64,000 nt of DNA from Alphaproteobacteria bacterium UBA1301 (GTDB taxonomy: Bacteria > Pseudomonadota > Alphaproteobacteria > Micropepsales > Micropepsaceae). The position numbers were made by a program, and so were the translations under genes. Within the stretch, counting starts at the first letter, position 1; every line of letters starts with the position of its first letter. Shown piece after piece: positions 25,495-34,239 of this stretch. The DNA is taken from the NCBI GenBank assembly GCA_002307725.1, contig DBUB01000010.1, positions 372,001 through 436,000 on the forward strand, written 5' to 3'. Below the pieces are notes generated by a model, which was given only the letters and a program-made list of their open reading frames with translations, did not search any database and was not told the DNA's origin.

Positions 25495-26399
25495 GGCGCA
25501 CACCCGGTCAGGCGAACGGATTGTGCCTTGGCCAACTGCGGCCCTTCATGGCCTTCGGCTCGGCGGGTTTCGCAGTAATGGGTGTCGGAACAGACGAACA
25601 TGCGCTCATTGGCGTCGTTGATAATTACTTCGTCGAGATAGGAGGAGGTCGAGCCGCACAACGCGCAAGGTTCGTCCCAGCGCTGCAAGGCAAAAGGATA
25701 ATCCTCGAAGTCCAGGCTCTTCACCTTGGTATAAGGCGGGATGGCGTAAAGGCGTTTCTCGCGCCCCGCCCCAAACAGCTGCAACGCCGGTGACATATGC
25801 ATTTTTGGATTGTCGAATTTCGGGATCGGCGTGGGCGATGCGATATAGCGGTCATTGACAAGAATGGGGTGGGAGTAGGTCGAGGTGACATGGCCATATT
25901 GCGCGATGTCCTCGTAAAGCCGGACATAGATAGGGCCGTATTCAGCCCAGGCATGGATTTTTCGCGTTTCGCTTTCCGACGGTATCAGTTTGCGCAAAGG
26001 CTCGGGTAGCGGCACCTGATAAACCAGAATCTGACCATCTCGCAGCGGCTCTTCGGGAATGCGGTGACGGGTTTGGATCAAGCTGGCCTTGGTTGTCTCT
26101 TCGGTGGTCGCCACCGCGGTGACTCGCGCGAAGAAATGCCGGATCGAAACCGCATTGGTGGTATCGTCTGCGCCTTGATCGATCACTTTCAGCGTATCGG
26201 CGGGCCCGATGATGGCGGCGGTGATCTGAATCCCGCCGGTGCCCCAGCCGCGCGCCAAGGGCATTTCCCGGCTGGCGAAGGGCACTTGATAGCCCGGTAT
26301 GGCGATGGCCTTCAGCAGGCAACGCCGCAACATCCGTTTGGTCGCTTCATCGAGATAAGCGTAGTTGTAATCAGGATCGTGTTGGGAGGCCGGCGTCAT
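25491..26399 (-). CDS. phnJ: C-P lyase radical SAM subunit PhnJ
   Basis: 302 aa. PhnJ breaks the carbon-phosphorus bond of ribose 1-methylphosphonate 5-phosphate by radical chemistry. The [4Fe-4S]/SAM cysteines C245, C248 and C270 have the unusual CxxC-x21-C spacing of the family, and C276 matches the cysteine that forms the thiyl radical in the E. coli enzyme. The conserved start YAYLDEATKRMLRR and the GWGTGGIQIT loop are intact, so the catalyst looks functional. Overlaps phnI (ATGA) upstream and phnK downstream. Confidence 0.96.
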   Translation of the reverse strand: MTPASQHDPDYNYAYLDEATKRMLRRCLLKAIAIPGYQVPFASREMPLARGWGTGGIQITAAIIGPADTLKVIDQGADDTTNAVSIRHFFARVTAVATTEETTKASLIQTRHRIPEEPLRDGQILVYQVPLPEPLRKLIPSESETRKIHAWAEYGPIYVRLYEDIAQYGHVTSTYSHPILVNDRYIASPTPIPKFDNPKMHMSPALQLFGAGREKRLYAIPPYTKVKSLDFEDYPFALQRWDEPCALCGSTSSYLDEVIINDANERMFVCSDTHYCETRRAEGHEGPQLAKAQSVRLTGCAP

Positions 26400-27487
26400 G
26401 GCGTTTCCACCTTTGTCGGAGCGGAATTTTCGGCCCGCATGCGACGTACCAGTTCGAGTTCGCCTTGGAAGTCGACGTAATGGGGAAGTTTCAGATGTTC
26501 GAGAAATCCCGCCGCTTCGACATTATCGCAATGGTAAAGGACGAATTCCTGTTGCTGCGCAGGAAATGTCGGCGTCTCGCCAAGCTCGGCTGCTTTCAGC
26601 GCCCGGTCGACCACCGCCATGCTCATAGCCTTGCGCTCGTTGTGCCCGAAGACGAGGCCATAGCCACGGGTGAATTGCGGCGGCACCGCTTTGGAACCGG
26701 TAAACTGCGTGATCATCTGACATTCGGTGATGGTGATATCGCCGATATCGATCTCAAAGCCCAGCTCTTCCGGCGTCAGACACACACGGATTTCGCCGAG
26801 GCGGATTTCACCCGCGAAAGGATGGTTGTGGCCATAACCGCGCTGCACCGAATAGGCCAGGCCCAGCAGAAAACCTTCATCCCCGCGCGACAGGCTTTGC
26901 AGACGCACGGCCCGTCCAGCGGGGAAGGTGGTGGTGTCGCGTGTGATGTCTTCAGGGATGGCGTCGCTGTCGCGTGGCTCTTCGCGTTCGATCAGCCCTT
27001 CATCCCCCAGAATGTCGAGCACGCGCGGCATCACCGCGTCCAAAGGTTCGGGCGCTGTTACCGCTTGGGCTTCATTGCCGCTGTTCGTCAAAGCAAAGTC
27101 GAAGAGCCGATGGGTATAGTCATAAGTCGAGCCCAAAACCTGTCCGCCGGGCAAATCCTTGAAGGTCGCCGAGATGCGCCGCCGTATCGCCATGGCGGTG
27201 GTATCGAGCGGTAGGGAGGAGCCAAAGCGCGGCAGGGTGGTGCGATAGGCACGGAGCAGAAAGGCGGCTTCAATCACATCGCCTTGCGCTTGTTTCAGGG
27301 CGAGCGCCGCCAGATTTTCATCATAGAGTGCGCCTTCATTCATCACCCGCGCTACCAAAAGCGCCATCTGCTCTTTGATTTGCGTAACGCTTACTTCGGG
27401 CACCGTGGGATCGCCGCGCCGCGTTTCCGCCAACAGCTGATGCGTGGCGTCAATTGCGGCTTCACCGCCTTTCACTGCCAGATACAT
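26396..27487 (-). CDS. phnI: C-P lyase core subunit PhnI
   Basis: 363 aa, full length. PhnI is the nucleosidase-like subunit that, with PhnG, H and L, joins the phosphonate to ribose by displacing adenine from MgATP. Family stretches include the opening MYLAVKGGEAAIDATHQLL, the ALKQAQGDVIEAAFLLRAYR helix and, late, LPHYVDFQGELELVRRMR. Start and stop overlap phnH and phnJ by one and four bases. Confidence 0.95.
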   Translation of the reverse strand: MYLAVKGGEAAIDATHQLLAETRRGDPTVPEVSVTQIKEQMALLVARVMNEGALYDENLAALALKQAQGDVIEAAFLLRAYRTTLPRFGSSLPLDTTAMAIRRRISATFKDLPGGQVLGSTYDYTHRLFDFALTNSGNEAQAVTAPEPLDAVMPRVLDILGDEGLIEREEPRDSDAIPEDITRDTTTFPAGRAVRLQSLSRGDEGFLLGLAYSVQRGYGHNHPFAGEIRLGEIRVCLTPEELGFEIDIGDITITECQMITQFTGSKAVPPQFTRGYGLVFGHNERKAMSMAVVDRALKAAELGETPTFPAQQQEFVLYHCDNVEAAGFLEHLKLPHYVDFQGELELVRRMRAENSAPTKVETP

Positions 27488-28101
27488 CAGACCGTCTCCA
27501 GCATGGTGATTTGTGTCGTGCGCGGCAGGCCAATGATCTTGGCTCCCACAACGAGAAACAGGTCAATGCCAAGCGGGAAGCGCGCCGCATTGGTTTCCAC
27601 CTCTTGCCAAAAGCCTGGCCGCAATCCTGCAGGGGCGACATCGACGGAGGAACGAATCCCCGGTCCGTACAAACGCAGTCTCGGGCCGTAAAAAAAATCG
27701 CGGCACTCGACCAGCACGGTGGCGGAGCGGTCGGGATAGCATTCATCGCCAGCCGCAAAATCACACAGTGCTGGTTCTGTGACCCCTGCGGCAAGAAAAG
27801 CAAAGCTCGCCTCAAGCGGCTCCGCTGTTGCCTTTGCACCGCTGTGAAAGGCAAGCCAGGGCGCAGCGGGATGATCACCGCCCCCCGGCAACCAAACCGG
27901 TGTGGTGTAATCGGCCAAGGTCAGCAGTGTTGCGGCAGCGGCCATCGGCAGGACTTCAACGGTACCGAAGCCGTCGCGATCCAGGCTTTGGATAAGACCG
28001 GGGCGCGCCAAAGCGTCTTGCAGCTTGCGGTAGGTCGCCTGGCTATCGAAAATGGGATCGGCAAAGCCGCGCCCAGGATCGCGCATGACCGGATCGCGCA
28101 T
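27487..28101 (-). CDS. phnH: C-P lyase core subunit PhnH
   Basis: 204 aa from the ATG at 28101, which overlaps the phnG stop (TGATG); GTG at 28104 is one codon longer. Family features: GFADPIFDSQATYRKLQDAL, the LTLADYTTPVWLPG motif near residue 75, and LYGPGIRSSVDVAPAGL in the last third. PhnH resembles PLP-enzyme folds without cofactor and completes the GHIJ core. Confidence 0.93.
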   Translation of the reverse strand: MRDPVMRDPGRGFADPIFDSQATYRKLQDALARPGLIQSLDRDGFGTVEVLPMAAAATLLTLADYTTPVWLPGGGDHPAAPWLAFHSGAKATAEPLEASFAFLAAGVTEPALCDFAAGDECYPDRSATVLVECRDFFYGPRLRLYGPGIRSSVDVAPAGLRPGFWQEVETNAARFPLGIDLFLVVGAKIIGLPRTTQITMLETV

Positions 28102-28550
28102 CACTCGTCCCCTCTGACCAAAGTGAAGAAATCGACTTTCGTCGCGGCGGCCTTGCGCGAGGCGAGTTCTCGCGCTTTTTTTTGAGCCTCGGCCAGCGGC
28201 GCGATGACAGCCTCAAGCAACGCCTCTCTACGGCTTTCGTCCTGCAACAGCGCATCCAGCTTGGCGGCGAGGTGAGCCTGTTCGCGATCGCGTCCCAAGG
28301 CATAAGAAAAGCCCAGATGCTCGCCGACCCGCACCACACAGCGGGTGACGGTGGCCTCGCCGAGATTGAAGCGCGCGCCGCTACCGCCCGCCCGGCCTTC
28401 CACCATGATCGTGCCTGTTTCGGCGGGCCGCACCAGCGCATCGGTTGGAAGGGGCGGCAAGTCTCGCAACAAAGCCGCGATATCGCTGGCTTTGGCGCGC
28501 GCTAGAAGGCGCATCCAGTCTTTGCGTTGGTAAGTGCGGCTTGGCTCCAT
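28101..28550 (-). CDS. phnG: C-P lyase core subunit PhnG
   Basis: 149 aa from the ATG at 28550 (MEPSRTYQRKDWMRLLARAK). The frame is open much further upstream (to 28724), but that stretch crosses the PhnF operators and the divergent phnF start and is not coding. Features: RPAETGTIMVEGRAGGSGA, FNLGEATVTRCVVR and GFSYALGRDREQAHLAA, the last being the clearest family segment. It is the first gene of the operon, facing phnF across 64 bases that hold two operators. Confidence 0.92.
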   Translation of the reverse strand: MEPSRTYQRKDWMRLLARAKASDIAALLRDLPPLPTDALVRPAETGTIMVEGRAGGSGARFNLGEATVTRCVVRVGEHLGFSYALGRDREQAHLAAKLDALLQDESRREALLEAVIAPLAEAQKKARELASRKAAATKVDFFTLVRGDE

Positions 28551-28569
28551 CTGGCGCCTTCTCCCGAAT

Positions 28570-28613
28570 AGGTCTATACCTATTGCATCTCTCACGCCAT
28601 AAGGTCTAGACCT
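28570..28613. promoter_or_regulatory. Twin PhnF operators between phnG and phnF
   Basis: AGGTCTATACCT (28570-28581) and the perfect palindrome AGGTCTAGACCT (28602-28613) lie 32 bases apart, about three helical turns, and each is followed by ATTG. The core of the first site on the other strand is GGTATAGACC, the same core I recall for the mycobacterial PhnF site (TGGTATAGACCA). They sit between the two divergent genes, so PhnF should repress both phnG onward and itself. Confidence 0.8.
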
Positions 28614-28614
28614 A

Positions 28615-29340
28615 TTGAGCGACGGTATTGTGAAATCTGCTGAGCCGCTGTGGAAACGCATCGCGGATGATCTCACCCACGATATGGACAGCGGCGCCTG
28701 CAAGGCGGGGGACGCCTTGCCCACAGCGCAGCAGCTTTCCAGCCGCTATGGTGTCAATCGCCATACGGTGCTGCAGGCTTATCGGTATTTGGCCAGTCAG
28801 GGACGCGTCTCGGTGGAGCAGGGGCGGGGCACTTTTGTCACCGCCCAGCGCATCCCCTATCCCGTCGGCCGCCATGTCTCTTTCCGTACCAACTTGGCCA
28901 AGAGTGGGCATCAGAGTTCCAACACCGTGCTTGACGCGACGGTGACCTCTGCCGAATTTGCACCATCTATCGGCTTGTCAGCCGAAGCCAAGCTCTGGTG
29001 CATCCGTATATTAAGTGTGGCGGGCGAGGTGCCGGTTTCGATTTCGACCCATTATCTCCCTCTGGCGCGCTTTGCCGATTTTCCCGAGCGGCTCGCCGCT
29101 AACGCCGGATCGATTAGTGCCGCCTTGGCGACCTATGGCATCGCACAGTATCAGCGTCTTAACACCCGCCTGCATGCGCGTCTGGCCACTGCCATGGAGT
29201 GCCGGTTGCTGCAACTTCAGGAACCGGGCTCGGTGCTGCATTCCGCGGGCGTCGATGCCGACTCGGCAGGCACACCTTTGCAGGCTGTGGAGACCGCCTT
29301 TGCGGGCGACCGCATCGAAGTCGTGGTCGCGCCCGAATAG
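28615..29340 (+). CDS. phnF: GntR/HutC-family repressor PhnF
   Basis: 241 aa from TTG at 28615 (AAGG ten bases upstream); GTG at 28630 is an alternative, and neither is strong. Residues 10-75 are a winged helix (PLWKRIADDLTHDM, then LPTAQQLSSRYGVNRHTVLQ, then VSVEQGRGTFV). The rest is a UTRA ligand-binding domain. Divergent to the C-P lyase operon, with two operator palindromes between, it is the likely phosphonate or phosphate-ester sensor of that operon. Synteny makes the assignment good. Confidence 0.88.
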   Translation: MSDGIVKSAEPLWKRIADDLTHDMDSGACKAGDALPTAQQLSSRYGVNRHTVLQAYRYLASQGRVSVEQGRGTFVTAQRIPYPVGRHVSFRTNLAKSGHQSSNTVLDATVTSAEFAPSIGLSAEAKLWCIRILSVAGEVPVSISTHYLPLARFADFPERLAANAGSISAALATYGIAQYQRLNTRLHARLATAMECRLLQLQEPGSVLHSAGVDADSAGTPLQAVETAFAGDRIEVVVAPE

Positions 29341-29504
29341 CGGCCTGACGGCGCGCGTGTGGGATATTTGCGTTATTTGTGACGGATGTTGCGGTTTTTC
29401 CGTGAAATCGGGCACATCCCAACACGGCATCGCACAAGTGTCATCGTTTTCGGTTACCGCCTTACAGCAAGGTCGCCGCTCCGTTCGTCCGGGGCGGCGG
29501 CGCG

Positions 29505-30359
29505 ATGATCATACCCTCACAAAGTCATCAACCCATGTCGCTTACGTCACCACTAGAGCCGACCGAACTGGCGCAATCCAGCAATGGCTTCAAGCAGATG
29601 AATCAAAGCGCCCGCTTGCACGAAATTCTCGAATTGCTGGAAGTGAATTCGTCGTGCTCGATTACCGAACTGGCGTTGCGCTTTGCGGTTTCGGAAGAGA
29701 CCATTCGCCGGGACGTGCGCGCCCTCGAAAACAGTGGTCGCGTGCGCAAAGTCCATGGCGGGGTGCGCTTGCCCGACAATGTCTTTGAAGCCGCTTATCA
29801 TCAGCGCATCAATGAAAACGGTGCCCTCAAGCGCATCATCGGGCTGAAAGCCGCTGAACTGGTCAAGGACGGCATGACCTTGCTGATCGATTCCGGCTCG
29901 TCGACCTATTGGCTGGCCAAGGCGCTGAAGGCGCGCAATCTGACCATCATCACCAACGCCATCGAAGTGGCGCGCGAAATGACCGGGCGTAACAATGCGC
30001 GAGTCTATTTCGCTGGTGGTGAGATTTTCGACAATTACTGCTCCTGCTTCGGCGCAGAAACCCAGACTTTCATGCAACGCTTCACGCCGGAGATCGCTTT
30101 CTTTTCGATCGGTGCCATCGAATCCCAGCGCGGCTTGCTCGATTATTTCCTGCCCGAAGCCGAGTTAAAGCGTGCCATCGCGCCGCTCGCGCGCAAGGTT
30201 GTGGTGCTCGTTGACTCCACAAAATTCGAACGTCACGGGCTCATCCGCACCTTGGATTTCAAAGACATTCACGTGTTGATCACCGATGCCGATCCAGGCG
30301 CCGAATTGCGCAAAGTGATGGACGGCGTGGAAATACAAATCGCGACGCCATCGAACTAA
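29505..30359 (+). CDS. DeoR/GlpR-family transcription regulator
   Basis: 284 aa from the ATG at 29505; ATGs at 29535 and 29598 are also in frame, and the last gives the typical DeoR opening MNQSARLHEILELLE. HTH: SITELALRFAVSEETIRRDV followed by GRVRKVHGGVRL. The C-terminal half is a sugar-phosphate-sensor fold (LLIDSGSSTYWLAKAL, FFSIGAIESQRGLLDYF, VVLVDSTKFERHG). DeoR proteins bind phosphorylated sugars. Standing 63 bases before the phosphonate transporter on the same strand, it probably controls that transporter and the phnX group. Confidence 0.85.
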   Translation: MIIPSQSHQPMSLTSPLEPTELAQSSNGFKQMNQSARLHEILELLEVNSSCSITELALRFAVSEETIRRDVRALENSGRVRKVHGGVRLPDNVFEAAYHQRINENGALKRIIGLKAAELVKDGMTLLIDSGSSTYWLAKALKARNLTIITNAIEVAREMTGRNNARVYFAGGEIFDNYCSCFGAETQTFMQRFTPEIAFFSIGAIESQRGLLDYFLPEAELKRAIAPLARKVVVLVDSTKFERHGLIRTLDFKDIHVLITDADPGAELRKVMDGVEIQIATPSN

Positions 30360-30422
30360 GCGGCCGCAGGCGCCGCCCTCGATGGGTATGGGTATGAGTG
30401 TTGTGTCGGGGGGTGGTGTCAG

Positions 30423-31460
30423 ATGGCGCATAGATCGGCCTATAGAATATTAGTTTGCAGCATTGCTGCGGCACTCTGCTTGGGGCTTGTCGGTTGCAGC
30501 AAAGAAAAGCAGCGCCTGGTCGTCTACACCGCGGCTGAAGCCGATCAGCTCCCGGCTTACGAAGCCTCCTTCCAAAAAGCCCATCCGGAGATCGACCTCG
30601 TTTGGGTGCGCGATTCGACGGGCGTCGTCACCGCGAAATTGCTGGCCGAAAAGAAAGCGTCGCAGGCCGATGTTGTCTTCGCACTGGCGGCAACGTCCTT
30701 GATCCAACTCGACGACGAAAACATGCTTGCCGCTTATGCGCCCAAGGGCGCGGCCGGACGCGATCCCCGCTTTAACGATAGCCGCACGCCGCCGCATTGG
30801 AATGGCGAAGCCTTGTGGTCGACTGCAATCTGCGTCAACACGGTGGAGATCGCAAAACGGCATGTCCCCGTGCCCCAAACTTGGGATGATCTCACCAAAC
30901 CGATCTATCGCGGCATGATTACGATGCCGGATCCCGGCTCTTCTGGCACCGGGCTTCTGACTGTTTCCGCCTGGCTACAAATGTGGGGCGAGGCCAAAGG
31001 CTGGGCTTATATGGACCGGCTGCACCAGAACATTGCTCAATATGTTCATTCCGGCTCCAAGCCTTGCAAGGATGCGGCGCGCGGCGAAATCCCGATCGGT
31101 ATCGCCTTCGATTTTCGCGCCGCGAAGACCAAGAGCGAAGGTGCGCCTATCGATATCGTCATTCCGAAAGAGGGTGTTGGCTGGGATATCGAATCTTCCG
31201 CCATCATCGTAGGCAGCAAGCATCGCGCGGCAGCCGAGGTCTTTCTCGATTGGTCGATGTCACAAGAGGCCATGGCCATTTATGCCAAGAGTTTTGCCGT
31301 GATCGCTGTGCCCAAGCTTGCTGCGCCGGTGCTCAATCTTCCGTCCGATTTGTCGTCCCGTCTTGCCAAAGCCGATTTGCGGTGGTCGGCGCGCAATCGC
31401 ATGCGCATTATCACGGAATGGACCAGGCGTTATGCCGCTGCCAAGGCTACCGCGCCGTGA
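30423..31460 (+). CDS. 2-aminoethylphosphonate-type ABC transporter, binding lipoprotein
   Basis: 345 aa. The signal ends in CLGLVGCSKEK, a lipobox, so the protein should be lipid-anchored in the periplasm. The body is a Fe3+-type (FbpA/AfuA-like) binding protein: RLVVYTAAEADQLPAYEASF, RDSTGVVTAKLLAEK, then YRGMITMPDPGSSGTGLLTV and AIIVGSKHRAAAEVFLDW. The phosphonate group of this family (TIGR03261 type) lies in clusters with phnX/phnW, as here. The substrate is inferred from those neighbours. The start ATG at 30423 follows a G-rich site. The ATPase gene overlaps its stop (GTGA). Confidence 0.82.
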   Translation: MAHRSAYRILVCSIAAALCLGLVGCSKEKQRLVVYTAAEADQLPAYEASFQKAHPEIDLVWVRDSTGVVTAKLLAEKKASQADVVFALAATSLIQLDDENMLAAYAPKGAAGRDPRFNDSRTPPHWNGEALWSTAICVNTVEIAKRHVPVPQTWDDLTKPIYRGMITMPDPGSSGTGLLTVSAWLQMWGEAKGWAYMDRLHQNIAQYVHSGSKPCKDAARGEIPIGIAFDFRAAKTKSEGAPIDIVIPKEGVGWDIESSAIIVGSKHRAAAEVFLDWSMSQEAMAIYAKSFAVIAVPKLAAPVLNLPSDLSSRLAKADLRWSARNRMRIITEWTRRYAAAKATAP

Positions 31461-32563
31461 CCTTGGCTACCCAAATCGAAACGGAAGGCTGTGCCGAGGC
31501 GTTGCCGTTCCTACGCTTGCGTGGCATTGCCAAGAAGTTTGACCACGTTGATGTTCTGCGTCGGATTGATCTCGATGTACCACGGGGAAGTTTTACTTGC
31601 CTGGTGGGCCCCTCTGGTTGTGGCAAGACCACTTTGTTGCGTGTGCTCTGTGGTCTCGAATCCGCCGATCAAGGCTCTGTCATTTGTGACGGCCTCGACA
31701 TCACACAACAGCCCGCCGCATCACGTCACATGGGGTTGGTCTTCCAATCTTATGCATTGTTTCCCAATCTGCGTGTTGAGGACAATATCGCCTACGGCCT
31801 CAGCCGTCATCTGAGCCGCGGTGAGCGCCGCCGCAAGGTCGATGCGTTATTAGATGTGGTTGGGTTGTCGGGGTTTAGCCGTCGCAAGCCGAATGAATTG
31901 TCGGGTGGCCAACAGCAGCGCGTCGCCATTGCCCGCGCTTTGGCGCCAGAGCCCTCGGTCCTTCTGCTGGATGAGCCATTATCAGCCTTGGATGCGCAAT
32001 TGCGCCAGCAACTGCGTGGCGAATTGCAGGCCCTGCAAAAGCGCCTCGGGGTCACGGTGGTGATGGTAACCCATGATCAGGCCGAAGCGCTGGCCATCGC
32101 AGATCGTATCGCGGTGATGCAGTCCGGCTGGATCGAACAGCTGGGCACACCCTTTGATCTTTACTGCCATCCCGCCAACCGCTTTGTGGCTGGTTTTGTC
32201 GGGCGCATGAATTTTCTGCCCGCTATGGTCGTGGGTGTTGGCGCGGTCGTGCTGCCATCCGGGAAGTCACTGCCGCTCGATACGGCGAGTCTTCCCAAAG
32301 GCACGTCGGTCGAACTCGGTATCCGGCCGGAAAATATTGCTTTGGCCGAGCCTGGCGCGGGACCTGGTATCGCGTTGCGATTGCGCGTCGTGGTGCGGGA
32401 ATTCCTCGGCGCCTCCATGCGTCTGGAAGGCGTGCACGAAGAAAGCGGCGCAGAGATTGCGCTCGATATGCCTTTGCATAGCGGCATGGTGCTCCACGCG
32501 CATACCCATATTGAGGCCTTTCTTCCCGCCACCCATCTTCATCTCTTCGCCGCCAAGCCATGA
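31457..32563 (+). CDS. 2-aminoethylphosphonate-type ABC transporter, ATPase
   Basis: 368 aa from GTG at 31457, overlapping the previous stop; a longer open frame upstream is a shadow of the binding-protein gene. Motifs: LVGPSGCGKTTLLRVL, LSGGQQQRVAIARAL, VLLLDEPLSALD and MVTHDQAEAL. Then a C-terminal TOBE/MOP-like part (VELGIRPENIALAEP). This is the layout of the FbpC/PotA group, to which PhnT belongs. It couples to the fused permease that follows with a four-base overlap. Confidence 0.86.
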   Translation: MTLATQIETEGCAEALPFLRLRGIAKKFDHVDVLRRIDLDVPRGSFTCLVGPSGCGKTTLLRVLCGLESADQGSVICDGLDITQQPAASRHMGLVFQSYALFPNLRVEDNIAYGLSRHLSRGERRRKVDALLDVVGLSGFSRRKPNELSGGQQQRVAIARALAPEPSVLLLDEPLSALDAQLRQQLRGELQALQKRLGVTVVMVTHDQAEALAIADRIAVMQSGWIEQLGTPFDLYCHPANRFVAGFVGRMNFLPAMVVGVGAVVLPSGKSLPLDTASLPKGTSVELGIRPENIALAEPGAGPGIALRLRVVVREFLGASMRLEGVHEESGAEIALDMPLHSGMVLHAHTHIEAFLPATHLHLFAAKP

Positions 32564-34239
32564 TGGCGCGCCCGATATTTTCGTTGACGGGTATGATCAC
32601 GCTGCTGTTTTGCCTTGCCGCAATGGTGGCTTTGGCGCTTCCGGTTGCTGTCTTGGTCGCTCATTCGGTAATGGCGCCGGATGGTAGCTTCACTATCGCC
32701 CATTACGTTGCTTATGCCGCCACGCCCGGTTTGCTGCGCGCCCTGAGCAACACGGCCCTCTTGGGGGGGGGCGTTGTGCTGGTCGTTCTGCCGCTGGCCT
32801 TCATCTTTGCTTTTGGCCTGGAGCGGACCGTATTGCCCGGTAAAGGCATGCTGGCGGCTGCGGCCTCGCTTCCGCTGTTGGTACCCTCGCTGCTTCCGGC
32901 CTTGGTGTTGATCTATCTCTTCGGTCGCCAAGGTCTGTTAGCCCCGTTGCTTGGTGGTAGGACCATCTATGGTTTTCCGGGCATCTTGCTCGCCGATGCG
33001 ATCGCAGCCTTGCCGCATGCGGTGATCATCTTGCGCACCGCGCTGCGCGCAGCCGATGCACGCCTCTATGAGCAGGCAACACTTTTGGGCGCGAGCGGTT
33101 GGCGGAAATTCTTCACCATCACGCTGCCAGGTGCCCGCTATGGCCTTGTCTCTGCGGCGCTGGTAGTCTTTGCCCTCACCATCACCGATATTGGCGCCCC
33201 CAAGGTGATCGGGGATAATTTCGATATCCTCGCGATTGTCATCTACAAGCAGGTTCTAGGGCAGCAGAATTTCGAGCTTGGCGCCGTTGCCGCCATTCTG
33301 TTGATGATCCCCAGCCTTCTGGCCATTGTGATCGAACGGGCCGCCGCCAAACGCCATGCAGCGGTGATGTCGGCCAAGACACGGCCTTTGCAGCCGCTAC
33401 CAAGCCCGTTGCGCGACCGGCTTGTTGGCACGGTGTGTTATGGCACGGCCGCGGCGATTGTCCTGATGCTGGTGGTATGCCAACTCGTCGCTTTGGTGTG
33501 TCTGTGGCCTTATGATCTTTCCTTGACTTGGGCGAATTACGCGCTGGACCGCTTTGATGGCGGCGGCTGGGCTGCGGTCGGCAATTCGGCGCTCTTGGCT
33601 GCCATGACGGCAATCTGTGGCACGAGCTTCGCGTTCGCTGGCGCGTATGTCAGCGAGCGCTGCAAGGCTGGTACGTTTTTCCGCGGTCTGTTTTCGCGGC
33701 TGGCGCTGTTGCCGGCCGCAATTCCTGGCTTGGCGCTGGGGCTGGCTTATGTGTTGTTCTTCAACGATCCTGCCAATCCTCTGCGCGGTCTTTATGGCAC
33801 CGTTGCCATCCTATTGATCGCCAATGTCACCCATTACTATACGGTGGCGCATTTGAGCGCGGTGGGCGCCGTCAAAGCCATCGATAGTGAATTGGAAGCG
33901 GCCGCCCAGATGCTCGGCCGCAATGGGCTTAGCGTACTCTTGCGGGTGGTGGTGCCGATGTCGGCGCCGGTGTTGCTGGAGATCGCACTCTATCTCTTCG
34001 TCAATGCCATGACGACGGTGTCGGTGGTGATGTTCCTCTATCCGCCAGGCTTCAAACTTGCTTCGATCGCCGTGCTGGCGATGGACGATGCTGGCGATCT
34101 CGCCGCTGCAGCCGCCATGGGCATGATGATTTTCTACGTCAATCTTGCCGTTCGCCTCACCGGGCAATGGCTTTTTGCGCATGGCCATCGGGTCGTTGGC
34201 AATCGCGCACCCACACGCTTTGTCGAGGCGGCAATATGA
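32560..34239 (+). CDS. 2-aminoethylphosphonate-type ABC transporter, two-in-one permease
   Basis: 559 aa, about twelve membrane segments. Two homologous halves are visible, each with an EAA-type loop for the ATPase: EQATLLGASGWRKFFTITLP near residue 175 and LEAAAQMLGRNGLSVLLRVVVP near residue 450. This is the FbpB-like fused architecture described for phosphonate permeases of the TIGR03262 type. One polypeptide thus makes the whole channel. Both ends overlap neighbours (ATGATG with the ATPase, ATGA with phnX), so transporter and catabolic gene are co-translated. Confidence 0.87.
   Translation: MMARPIFSLTGMITLLFCLAAMVALALPVAVLVAHSVMAPDGSFTIAHYVAYAATPGLLRALSNTALLGGGVVLVVLPLAFIFAFGLERTVLPGKGMLAAAASLPLLVPSLLPALVLIYLFGRQGLLAPLLGGRTIYGFPGILLADAIAALPHAVIILRTALRAADARLYEQATLLGASGWRKFFTITLPGARYGLVSAALVVFALTITDIGAPKVIGDNFDILAIVIYKQVLGQQNFELGAVAAILLMIPSLLAIVIERAAAKRHAAVMSAKTRPLQPLPSPLRDRLVGTVCYGTAAAIVLMLVVCQLVALVCLWPYDLSLTWANYALDRFDGGGWAAVGNSALLAAMTAICGTSFAFAGAYVSERCKAGTFFRGLFSRLALLPAAIPGLALGLAYVLFFNDPANPLRGLYGTVAILLIANVTHYYTVAHLSAVGAVKAIDSELEAAAQMLGRNGLSVLLRVVVPMSAPVLLEIALYLFVNAMTTVSVVMFLYPPGFKLASIAVLAMDDAGDLAAAAAMGMMIFYVNLAVRLTGQWLFAHGHRVVGNRAPTRFVEAAI

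Noticed and set aside
28551..28724. N-terminal extension of phnG up to 28724
   Set aside because: The extra 58 codons run through both PhnF operators and into phnF on the other strand and show no family similarity; the ATG at 28550 begins a normal-length PhnG.
29440..29500. PHO-box-like GTGTCAT followed by CGGTTAC before the DeoR gene
   Set aside because: The two half-sites are 13 rather than 11 bases apart, so they would not lie on the same helix face.
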